The position numbers and the translations under genes were made by a program. Positions 55,700 through 64,000 of a DNA stretch of 64,000 bases are shown piece by piece. Numbering within the stretch: position 1 is the stretch's first letter; every line of letters begins with the position of its first letter. A model generated the notes under the pieces. The model worked only from the letters and a program-made list of their open reading frames with translations, had not been told where the DNA came from and ran no database searches. This DNA is from Cordylochernes scorpioides (taxonomy: Eukaryota > Arthropoda > Arachnida > Pseudoscorpiones > Chernetidae): NCBI GenBank assembly GCA_030710605.1, contig CP092863.1:122128203-122192202 (forward strand). Reading direction: 5' to 3'.

Positions 55700-56040
55700 A
55701 AAATAACCACCTCGGAGACTTTCTTAACCTGCTGGATATTCCAACTTTATTGTCGCGTAATCTTTCCTCAAGAGATATAATAACATCTACCCATGACTCT
55801 AGTTCCCCAGTAAGTCCTTCTCTCCCCCTTGACACATTGTAAATAACATTGCTAATTATTGTAACTATTGTATATACCCTCTTCTACTTGGAGAAGCTGT
55901 ATAAGACCAAAAGGTAATAACAGGGACTTTTGTTGTTGTTACTACTGTTATTCTTGTATGTACCCTACATTTCTGTGCTTGGAGAATCCGTGTAAGACTA
56001 AATTGTTTTAATAAAGCTTTTTGTTGTTGTTGTTGTTATA
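55700..56040 (+). pseudogene. 5'-truncated LINE 3' end with (TTG)n tail
   Basis: Open frame LGDFLNLLDIPTLLSRN, then DIITSTHDSSSPVSPSLPLD and a TAA at 55840-55842, which looks like the C-terminus of a LINE ORF2. The UTR has two similar blocks (cttggagaagctgtataaga / cttggagaatccgtgtaaga) and ends aataaagctttttgttg with (TTG)n. Related in design to the 20.1-kb fragment. Confidence 0.68.
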
Positions 56041-56054
56041 GTTTAAAATTAGAT

Positions 56055-56315
56055 AATTAGATAATAAAAATGCATATATTGGATTAAATAAAAATATTTA
56101 TTTGGTAATATTCCGGTTAGCTGAACGCCAACCTTTGTCAAAGTATAAAAACGTATTTATTTTTGTATAAACAAACTCAGCGCCTAATACTGTCATTCAA
56201 TTACAAAACTAATTTAACTGTAATCTAATGACGTTATGTGGCACTGAGTTTTGTTTATACAAAATAAATACGTTGTTGTACCTTGACAAAGGTTGCTGTT
56301 ACGCCATCCGAAATA
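56055..56315. mobile_element. Family E foldback
   Basis: Arms aatgcatatattggatta...ttgtataaacaaactcagcg and gagttttgtttatacaaaat...cgttgttgtaccttgacaaag enclose about 60 bp. The right arm is interrupted by a 118-bp TIR element. Confidence 0.78.
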
Positions 56316-56390
56316 CACTCATGGACAAAACTTAAGAAAAATATTTTTTAGCATGTATATCGGTATTCATACAATAACTCTCAATTCTCA
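56316..56390 (+). mobile_element. 118-bp TIR element fragment inside family E
   Basis: TA then CACTCATGGACAAAACTTAA at 56316, gcatgtatatcgg and acaataactct, then lost. It sits exactly after gaaa of the E core, so it is younger than E. Confidence 0.78.
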
Positions 56391-56815
56391 ATAAAAAAAT
56401 GGTATAAAATAAATTATAATTTTTTTTTTCTACTCTGTGTGTAATAATGACAATTATTCCTAAGACAATTCTTAAGATACTCCTATCATCATATTGTATA
56501 AGAAAACAAACAAAAAAAAAACTTTTAAATATTTAATTTGAAATCCACGTATCGGGCTTTTAACCAGCTATCTTTTAAATAATAAATGTCCACAAGGTCT
56601 CTACTCAGAAAATAGTTTAAAATCCCCATGAAACGACAATTATATAAATAAATAAATAAAGTAGAAGGGGAGGGTAAAAAGTTTGTTAAATTATCCAATT
56701 TACCATCTAAAACATTCGGGCAAATTTTACCGCCCATTAAAATACTTTAATTGAGATTTTATGGGGAGATTCTTTAAAAATGCACATCCACTAATTACAT
56801 TTTATGGGGGGGGGG
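56391..56815. other. AT-rich non-coding
   Basis: Poly-G run at about 56806-56820. The 70-codon minus frame is incidental. Confidence 0.35.
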
Positions 56816-56819
56816 GGGG

Positions 56820-57350
56820 GCTATGATTATCATGGCTTTAGGCGGCTAACTGAGAGAGAGAGAATACTGATTTATGCTGAGTATTCATAGGGATGTGTTT
56901 TAATACATGTGTGTTACGTAATGATTATCATGGCTTTAGGCGGCTAACTGAGAGAGATAGAGAATACTGATTTATGCTGAGTATTCATAGGGATGTGTTT
57001 TACACATGTGTGTTACGTAATGATTATCATGGCTTTAGGCGGCTAACTGAAAGAGAGATTAGATTGAAAAACCTTTTATTGAAATCTTGTCAATTATGTT
57101 TTACAAAACTAATGAAGAATAAAGGGAATATTTACAATGATTTATGAGTGAGGGAAGGCTCCACCATCTTGATAGGGTCCTCCTCCAGACCAGGAGAGGG
57201 TCTTCTTGGACCCCCCGTAACTCCAGGGCCAGCAAGTATTTGTAGATTCGGGTCTTGGCAGATGCCATGAGAGAGAGAGAGAGAGAGAGAATACTGATTT
57301 GTGCTGAGTATTCATAGGTATGTGTTTTACACATGTGTGTTACATATGTG
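56820..57350. repeat. About 95-100-bp tandem repeat with an insertion
   Basis: Units: atgattatcatggctttagg, cggctaactgagagagag, atactgatttatgctgagta, ttcatagggatgtgttt, acatgtgtgttacgta. Three and a half copies; the last is split by the segment at about 57060-57270. Confidence 0.83.
57060..57270 (-). mobile_element. Inserted retroelement 3' fragment (putative)
   Basis: A GC-rich segment (gagggtcttcttggaccccc, ggccagcaagtatttgtag) on the minus strand ending with ttcaataaaaggtttttc, a polyadenylation-like end. It splits a satellite unit. Class unknown: LINE tail or processed transcript. Confidence 0.4.
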
Positions 57351-57655
57351 TGTATACGTACATATTGTATAGAACGAGTTTAAACAAGTTTTACCGCAAA
57401 TGTTTCTTTTTACAGAACGAAAAATCGTAATTTTTGATTATTTTAAGGAGAAATAACGACTATTTCTATCCTTAGGGATGATTTATGAAAGGATGAATTG
57501 TGAAGAGTAATGATGAACGGAAAAATAAATGTGTCCAGGGATTGATGTGTACATGTTATATGTGTGTTGTTTGTATGTGTCATATACTACGTACGCTTGT
57601 ATTATGCGAAATTATGTCTATATCGGAATTTTAAAAATATATATTTTTCAATAAG
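57351..57655. other. Non-coding, nothing recognised
   Basis: Short (TG)-rich stretch around 57560. Confidence 0.35.
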
Positions 57656-57659
57656 TATA

Positions 57660-58320
57660 TTAGTCTATAAAGATAACCTCTCCCGTCAAAATAGACGTCA
57701 AACTTGGCGCCATATATTGACTGTCGCCGCAAACTAGCAGTCTAGGGTCGGTGACAAAGCCACAACACCAGCTTTGGTAAACTGAAAAGCGTCCACCTAG
57801 AGACCATGGTTTCGGGCTAATGGCCCTTGTCAGTACAGGACAGACTTTATTCCATGAGATCCACAAGGGATCTAATGGAATCCTCACAATCTACCAAATA
57901 TATGTTTAGCTGGTAAAGTGGCTAGGTCAAATCTATGGCCAGAATATAGATGGAAATTTTGCCGGGAGGATATCGGTCTATAAAGATAAAGGTCACCTCT
58001 CCCGTCAAAACAGACGTCAAAACCAGACGCCATCTATTGACTGTCGCCGCAAACTAGCGGCTTCGGGTCGGTAACAAAGCCACAACACCAGCTTTGGCAA
58101 ATTTTGACGGGAGAGGTGACCTTTATCTTCATAGGTGAATACCCTCCCGACAAAATTTCCATCTATATTCTGGCCATAGATTGGCCTAGCCACTTTACCA
58201 GCTAAACACGTCTTTGGTAGATAATGAGTATTCCATTTGATTCCTCGTGGATCTCATGGAATAAAGTTTGCCGTGTACTGACAAAGGACATTAGCCCGAA
58301 ACCATGGTCTCTAGGTGGAC
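57660..58320. mobile_element. Family H foldback, multi-part
   Basis: Contains two cctctcccgtcaaaa blocks in direct order (57676, 57990), one in reverse (ttttgacgggagaggtgacc, about 58095), paired 65-bp arms (agctggtaaagtggctaggt... 57911-57975 and complement 58140-58205), and two hammerhead-like cores in opposite strands (57808-57835 minus, 58268-58305 plus). Stem III ACCATGGT is an 8-nt palindrome followed by C, but both cores read CTGACAA (G8 lost). Confidence 0.78.
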
Positions 58321-58324
58321 GCAA

Positions 58325-58514
58325 TTTTAGTTATTCTATATACAGTTACGAGCGTCATTCCTCATCAGTCGTCTCTGTCACCGTTTGCTTTTTTTTTTTT
58401 TGGAATGGCGCCCTCCTATTGGTTGGCTACGGTCACGCCACCTTCCTCCCCCCCCATCATACCTCCCCCACTCGCTCTTTCGTTTTTGTAACTATCGTTT
58501 TGGAGCGGGCGCTC
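58325..58514. promoter_or_regulatory. GC-rich patch with CCAAT box
   Basis: ggcgccctcctattggttgg, ccccac, gagcgggcgctc. Unlike its surroundings; it may be a promoter or part of a Helitron-like body (ctgtcaccgtttgctttt is shared with 34.35 kb). Confidence 0.25.
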
Positions 58515-58748
58515 TTTAAATAAATGCATATATTAATTAATAACTAAATGGAATACTTTCTTTCCTTTTCCCAGTATGAGACGCCTACGGAAGCCAACAG
58601 TACATAGACAGATAAAGCACATAGGCTATAGTTATTAACTAATATATGCATTTATTTAAGGCGCCAATTTATAATTGTAACAAATAGTATTTGAATAAAA
58701 ATATTCAATCGGGTAAAACACGGGCGTTGCCCGGGCCATTCGGCTAGT
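58515..58748 (+). mobile_element. Helitron-like 3' end with internal hairpin
   Basis: Inverted pair aaataaatgcatatattaat / attaactaatatatgcattt (58515-58545, 58630-58658), then gcgccaatttataattgtaa, hairpin cgggcgttgcccg, ccattcgg and CTAG (58744-58747) with T next. Confidence 0.65.
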
Positions 58749-59538
58749 ATTATATATTAACCAAAATATGTATGTACGCCTTGGTTACATATGGTTTCTG
58801 TTTTGCACGTGTGTTACACCTGTGGATGTATGTTATTGGTGTTTGATGTACATTTGTTGTACAGTATATTGACGCAATTGTATCTTAGAATATCAATTAT
58901 CTTGTTGATATAGCTCTAATACATCGATATTGATACATATTGATTATCGAACCCCTCATATCAATCAATCAATCAGTATCTACTGAAGAATTGATATTTT
59001 TCAGATCAATTCCGTCATATCCTATATAAAACGTCATAATACAAAGGAATGATTAGCTATAAAACGCACATATAGCATTCTTCCCATGTTTTCTCAATCT
59101 TAGATAAAATTTGCACCAAGAGCTCGAAAGCTCGCGGTTTCGATAATATTAAAAAAACTTATTACTAATCTCTTTTTAATCTATATTAATAAAATGCAAA
59201 TTTCATAAGTGTTGTTCACTAAAAACTTTCGTTACAATGCATCAATTTCGACCAAATTTTCAACATTTATGTAAAACGAGATGGAGCAGGTTTTGCTTAA
59301 CATCAAAATATTTTTCCCTAACATTAACATGCGTAACTTCGCTGTTATCGATTAAATTCAAAAAAATCAACAGAGGCAATTTTATTTATATATAAATACA
59401 AAATTAAATTTCAACAGAGTTAATTTTTTTACATACTAGCTAATAATCTCAATCTAAAAAATATTCAAAACAAGCAATTTTAAGATAACACCATATGTAA
59501 AACAGTCGGCCAAGAAAACAAATAACGTGTAATATATA
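58749..59538. other. AT-rich non-coding
   Basis: No repeats in common with the rest; tatcaatcaatcaatcagta at about 58960. Confidence 0.35.
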
Positions 59539-59540
59539 TA

Positions 59541-60959
59541 CACTGCGTGACATTGAAAATGGAACACCAAGAAATAGTGGCCAGAAAGTGATGAAACTCG
59601 GCAGACAGAGAGAGACAGGGACGAACAATAAGTGATCTTTATTTCAAAATGATAGTCATAATACAGAGCGAGAACGGCGTCGGCTTAGTAGCAAGTAGGA
59701 CCACCGCGGACGGCGATGCACGCAGCAACACGTCTAGGTAGAGAGTCAATCAGAGTACGGATGGCGTCCTGAGGGATGGCTCTCCATTCCCTCTCAACCA
59801 TTTGCCACAGTTCGTCTTCTGAACGCGGCTGTGGCAAGGCATGCAAACGGCGTCCAATGATGTCCCAGACGTGCTCGATTGGTGAGAGATCAAGAGAGTA
59901 CGGTGGCCAGGGAAGCATCTGTACATCTTGCAGAACTTGTTGGCTAATGCGAGCAGTGTGCGGTCGGGCGTTATCCTGCTGATAAAGGGCATTGGGTTCC
60001 CCCTGAAGGTAGGGGAGTGTCACCGGTCGCAGCACATCATCAACGTATCGTTGGGCCGTCATAGTGCCCTGAATACGAAGTAAAGGTGACCTGAAATCAT
60101 ACGCGATTGCGCCCCAAACCATGATTCCACGTTGCCGCACGGTGGGGCGTTCCACAATTGCTGCCGGATTGGACCTTTCTCCACGTCGACGCCACACGCG
60201 TACACGGCGACTATCACTGGACAAGCAGAAACGCGACTCATCTGAGAACACGACCCTGTGCCATTCCGTCATCCACGTCGATCTAGCCCGGCACCATTCC
60301 AAACGTTGGCGCCTATTCGGTGGGGTCAATGGCAGTCTTCTTAGCGGACGGCATGAGTGCAAGCCATTAGCAACCAATCGACGGGAAATTGTTCTGGTCG
60401 AGATGGAATGATCTAGGGTGTCTTGCACATGTTGCAGGATGGCGGTACAAGTGGCTTGTGGGGCCGCCACTGCTTGTCGAAGGATAAGCCGATCTACACG
60501 TGCTGACGTCACTCTGGTTGCACCGACATTCCTATAAATTGCCACATTTCCTTGTTCCAACCATCTTCTCCACAGTCGGTGCACCGTGGACGCACCAAGG
60601 TGTGTATCAGCTGCGATTTGACGTATGGATCAACCTGCCCTTTTCAGTCCGATCACCATGCCCCTCGTAAAAGCGTCTATCTGCTTGAACTGCCTCCGTT
60701 TACGATGACCTGGCATTCTCTGTTATTACACGTGTCTTTTGACACAAGAACAAAATTTATACAATGATTTTCCTTGAAGAAATAACGACACGAATACTGT
60801 CCTTTCTGCAAGTTCCTTCCCTTATATCTTACTCCATGTGCGCACGAGAGCTGCGCATTTTACATCATTTGCATAACTCGGTTAGGCGCGTCTACCCTGA
60901 TATTTGCATAATTTTCTGGACACTATTTCTTGGTGTTCCATTTTCAATGTCACGCAGTG
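59541..60959 (-). mobile_element. Tc1-like DNA transposon, 1419 bp, structurally complete
   Basis: Perfect 39-bp terminal inverted repeats (start CACTGCGTGACATTG), flanked by the TA target duplication (59539-59540, 60960-60961). One transposase gene fills the interior on the minus strand. Identical termini indicate a recent insertion. GC content is clearly higher than in the neighbourhood, in line with horizontal or recent arrival (inference). Confidence 0.95.
59685..60716 (-). pseudogene. Tc1-like transposase with one premature stop
   Basis: DDE transposase that cuts and pastes the element at TA sites. It starts at the ATG at 60714-60716 (MPGHRKRRQFKQIDAFTRG); a TGA at codon 29 (60630-60632) interrupts the first helix-turn-helix, then 314 codons stay open to the stop. 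Of 343 codons, the DNA-binding region includes SIRQIAADTHLGASTVHRLW. The catalytic residues are D159 (VVFSDESRF), D248 (YQQDNARPHT) and E281 (LSPIEHVWD), with 32 residues between the last two by my count. GIMVWGAI and the GRP-like linker region are also present. A full length of about 340 residues is normal for Tc1. The TGA could be a TGG change. From codon 45 a GTG-initiated frame would lack the first HTH. Confidence 0.93.
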
Positions 60960-61019
60960 TATAATAAATATAATATATATAATATAACGGTATAATAACG
61001 GTATAAAGAAATAATGAGC

Positions 61020-61215
61020 CTATCGTTCAAATTTATAATTGTAACGAATAGTATTTTAATTAAAACATTTTAAAAACACACAGTTTGGAACTCGACGTTT
61101 CACAAGAGTGACATCCATGGCGGCAATTTATAATTGTAACGAATAGTATTTGAATTAAAACGTTTTTAAAATATATACGCACTCGGGTAAAACCCGGGCG
61201 TTGCCCGGGCCATTC
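61020..61215 (+). mobile_element. Helitron-like end, duplicated, CTAG lost
   Basis: Two copies of atttataattgtaacgaata (61029, 61127), the second followed by cgggtaaaacccgggcg and ttgcccgggccattcg, but the final CTAG is missing. Confidence 0.6.
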
Positions 61216-61334
61216 GTATTATATAAATATATAATAAAAAATATAATGTAATGAATATTATAATCATTATTATCATAATAGTCTATGTTCCGGAAAATTA
61301 TTTTCAATAATATTCGTTAGGCAAACTTTCACTC

Positions 61335-61372
61335 AGATAAAACCCGGGCGAAGCCGGGTACACATCCGCTAG
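61335..61372 (+). mobile_element. Helitron-like 3' end
   Basis: Hairpin cccgggcgaagccggg (61343-61358), 10 nt, CTAG (61369-61372), then T. Confidence 0.55.
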
Positions 61373-61375
61373 TAT

Positions 61376-61794
61376 ATAATATAATCTCTATCTCTCTGAT
61401 TCATGTAATGATGAAGAATATTTCATATAAATACACAGTTCTTACCAATACCGTCAAGCGATTTTTAAACAAAATATGCAACTTTTAAAATCCTATTTGG
61501 TCAATGAATATTCATTCTAAGGCTTGGAACTAGAGAAATATAGAGTTTGTGCGATTTCAACAACCACTTTCTAAATGGTTACATATATTATTACAGCCCC
61601 CCCCCCCTTGGGGGTAATTGTACTTGACATCCTATTTGCATATGCACATTATGTAAATTTTCTTGGATATGTATTTTATCACATGGTGGGTTTTATAGAT
61701 ATTATTTCCTATATATATGTTATATAATAAATATTAATTTGGGATAGAGATCAATTGCTGGTTGAGTACATGAGTACTTAATGGTATCGTTTGC
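61376..61794. other. Non-coding
   Basis: Poly-C run at about 61597-61606; two ATTTGCATA-type words. Confidence 0.35.
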
Positions 61795-62115
61795 AGTCGT
61801 GTCATCATGAAAGAAAAGCAGAAGTACAATTATTTCTATCAAGTAGTTTTTATTTTAAATTACTTGAAGAAAATTACAATAAGACATTTTTCACAGTTAT
61901 AGTTATATAGAATTTATGAAATGAATTCTATATTTGTGAATTTCAAAAATAGATTAGATTATATTTATTTATTTACAACAAGTATTAAAAGTCGGCGTAT
62001 TCTAAAACTATGGTCAAAAAACAAGTAGAATTATCAATGAATGAAAATAAAATATATTTTTTTAATTATAGAATATTTTTATATTTTTAGATTATATAAT
62101 ATATATATATTATTT
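61795..62115 (+). repeat. Family K repeat, copy 3
   Basis: Aligns with 33580 and 47975 copies; a small insert (gtcggcgtattctaaaacta) is shared in part with copy 2. Confidence 0.74.
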
Positions 62116-62450
62116 CAATGGTATATATGCAGCTTATTGCCGAGTTGAATGCATATATATAGAATCAGATAAATTAATGCATAATAGAACTTCACACATA
62201 CATATATAGAGATTGTAAAAAAATATTGAATAAGAATATAATATGAAAAATATATTATTTATTTATTTATACCGATTGGTGTTTCACTCCCAACTTTCTC
62301 AGGGGAAATATGTTCTACAAATATGTTTTACATTGATAACCTTCATTCTGTTGACAAAAATATATAGAAAACACCATCCAATTAACTTCGAATATTACTT
62401 AAATGCACATTGAGATATATTACATAGGACTTATTTGCATATAATGTGGG
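62116..62450. other. AT-rich, with a hammerhead-like remnant
   Basis: 62279-62305 minus: CTGAGAA, weak stem, GAAACACC. Confidence 0.3.
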
Positions 62451-62694
62451 CCACAGCTAATTATCCCAATTAACGGTAGTTCCCATAACAGCACGTAGCT
62501 TCATTAAAATATCGGTGTGGCTGCTTTGTTAAAAATTCCCAATTAACTAACGTATGAGTGCTAATGAAACTAATTGTCCTGCTCGGCATTGGTGGACCTT
62601 CGTGATTGGACATTATCTAAGCCAATCAAATCCGAGCTATGCAAAGTTGGAAGCTCCACCTTTTTATACTTTTATGGTGAATAAAACTAAAGAT
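62451..62694 (+). promoter_or_regulatory. Single-copy patch rich in TAAT, CCAAT and GATA words
   Basis: Several TTAATT/TAATTG words, gattggac and ccaatcaaat in opposite orientation, TTATCT, ATGCAAAG and a TATA-like cctttttatactttt in a GC-richer stretch. Looks like a regulatory or promoter region; no transcript start can be shown. Confidence 0.28.
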
Positions 62695-62820
62695 ATAGAT
62701 GGAAAGCTGGTGTTGTGGCTTTGTCACCGACCTGAGACTGCTAGTTTGCGGTGACGGCCAATAGATGGCGTCTAGTTTTGACGTCTATTTTGACGGGAGA
62801 GGCGACCTGTTTCTCTTTAA
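62695..62820 (+). mobile_element. Family H fragment
   Basis: gctggtgttgtggctttgtc, accgacctgag, tagtttgcggtgac, tctattttgacgggagagg. No ribozyme core. Confidence 0.68.
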
Positions 62821-63087
62821 AACTAAAGATATATTAAACTATTAGCTATGTAATTTAAGAATAAGGCATCTCCTGATCGTTCAACTTAAGGTTTTTATTT
62901 TACATATTAGCAATGTGTTCTACTTTTCTTAAGTAGGAAATAAAATAGACGTTCGACTATATGATCTTTAATTGTAGATCGCCCTGTTGAATAGCATGTA
63001 TACGAAAGCTTGTATAATTTATTGCTCTGATATGTAAATTTAAATAACTTCCACTCTATCTCTCTAAATCTATAAATAATTTGTATA

Positions 63088-63981
63088 CAAGGTATGTCCC
63101 ATAAGTTCCCGGACTGGGTCCATGAAAAAAAGGGTAAGATATTTTTTTAAAAAATTATTAAAACTTTTCAAAGTAATCCCCCCTTGCTTCAACGCACCAG
63201 CGCCATCGTTTCTCCCAATTGTCGAAACAGTTTTTATAGGCCTCTTTTGAAATGTTCTTCAGTACTAACAGGGATTTTTCTATTATGTCATCCCTGGTGT
63301 CAAAATGTCTTCCTTTTAGAACTGCTTTAAGTTTGGGGAACAGGAAAAAGTCATTTGGTGCGATGTCTGGGGAATAGGGTGATTGAGGTAGGATTTGTGT
63401 CCCGTTTTTCGCCAAAAAAACTCGTCACCAGGTGCGCTGTGTGAGGGCGGGCATTGTCATGGTGTAGGATCCAGTCACCATTAGTCCATTTTTCTGGCCT
63501 TTGTTTTTCGAATCGCTTCCCTTAGACGGCGAAGAATGCCCAAATACATTTCCTTAATAGCTATTTGGCCTGCAGGAAGATACTCGTGATGAACAATGCC
63601 CTTGTTATCCAAAAAGGCGACCAGAAGCACCTTGTTTCTGGATTTCAATATCCTGGATTTTTTTGGGTCTAGGCTCACCCTGACCTCTCCACTCGGCAGA
63701 TTGACACTTGGTTTCAGGGTCATAGCCATAGACCCATGTCTCGTCGCCTCGTCTATGCAAATTCTCGGCTTCAATTTTGTTCCATCGTAAAATCGCCGCA
63801 GCGCTAGGTGTAACCTTTAAATAAATTAGAATGACCTTGGCGCGCGCGCACGTACCGCCTCGATATTGGTACCACCGTGTTGCCAGATAATTTTTCTATA
63901 ATAAACTGTCAAATTTATTTACATTTTTCATTTATTTATTTTTTTATGGACCCAGTCCTGGAACTTATGGGACATACCTTG
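63088..63981 (-). mobile_element. Mariner transposon, internally deleted (894 bp)
   Basis: Terminal inverted repeats of 36 bp with one mismatch (CAAGGTATGTCCCATAAGTT), flanked by TA. The minus strand retains the catalytic part of a mariner transposase: ICIDEATRHGSMAMTLKPSV, VLLVAFLDNKGIVHHEYLPA and YLGILRRLREAIRKTKARK. After a frameshift (about 63420-63480) it gives GDWILHHDNARPHTAHLVT, then AKNGTQILPQSPYSPDIAPN with the final Asp 34 residues on (DD34D), ending WCVEARGDYFEKF. The N-terminal DNA-binding half is missing, so it is non-autonomous. It could move only with a related transposase. Confidence 0.92.
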
Positions 63982-64000
63982 TATATATATATATATATAT
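63982..64000. repeat. (AT)n microsatellite at window edge
   Basis: Simple AT repeat directly after the mariner terminus; may continue beyond the window. Confidence 0.9.

Noticed and set aside
59750-60411. Frames of 60-96 codons on both strands inside the Tc1-like element
   Set aside because: Shadows of the real transposase frame in a GC-richer element.

Overview
This window looks like gene-poor, strongly AT-rich DNA from a large, repeat-laden metazoan nuclear genome. The features are eukaryotic throughout: tRNA-derived SINEs, truncated non-LTR retrotransposons, Tc1/mariner transposons, MITE-like hairpins, satellites, Helitron-like ends, and a run of exactly 100 N (52620-52719) typical of a scaffold gap. 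The jockey-type RNase H, the Tc1-like transposase and the mariner transposases read most like those of arthropods (chelicerate or crustacean). That is inference from remembered resemblance, not a search. No complete host protein gene is visible. The only host-gene-like items are a possible 50-codon exon (11920-12072), a tRNA-Gly-like gene (34406-34476), and an RFX X-box with clustered CAGACGA words (about 31960-32110).

Layout. 0-1.35 kb: jockey-like LINE with an inverted 5' part. 2-3.4 kb: palindromic MITEs (called family A here). 3.7-4.0 kb: 18-bp minisatellite. 6-8.6 kb: a hammerhead-bearing repeat and two degenerate tandem arrays, the second butted onto a mariner N-terminus (8.6-9.3 kb). 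10.6-11.6, 18.0-19.1, 19.8, 21.2-22.2, 26.4-28.1, 38.6-39.7, 41.8-42.2, 48.9 and 56.3 kb: copies of one TA-flanked inverted-repeat element whose interior is a 118-bp unit present 1 to about 14 times. 22.5-23.6 and 57.7-58.3 kb: a larger foldback repeat (family H). 24.8-25.4 kb: a second TIR element with an amplified 51-bp unit. 30.6 kb: a 250-bp pogo/Tigger-like MITE inside a SINE. 34.5, 42.5, 58.7 and 61.2-61.4 kb: Helitron-like 3' ends. 59.5-61.0 kb: a nearly intact Tc1-like transposon. 63.1-64.0 kb: an internally deleted mariner.

The most interesting thread is a recurrent motif. Read on the correct strand, the repeats called B, C, E, F and H here carry a hammerhead-ribozyme core: CUGANGA, a GC-rich stem II, GAAA, then a palindromic stem III (ACGCGU, ACGU or ACCAUGGU). 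In B, C and F it is followed by a strand that pairs with bases just before CUGANGA. Stem II covaries between copies (GGGC/GCCC versus GCGC/GCGC). B, C and E also share a 3' end of the form ATGCC-TTTTT. This suggests a superfamily of short, non-coding, self-cleaving retroelements, like retrozymes or parasites of Penelope-like elements, that makes up much of the window. Most other copies are decayed.

There is no operon-like gene cooperation. The logic is that of mobile elements: autonomous LINE, Tc1, mariner and Helitron remnants plus many short non-autonomous passengers, several nested in each other. Family letters A-K are local labels only. All counts were made by eye.
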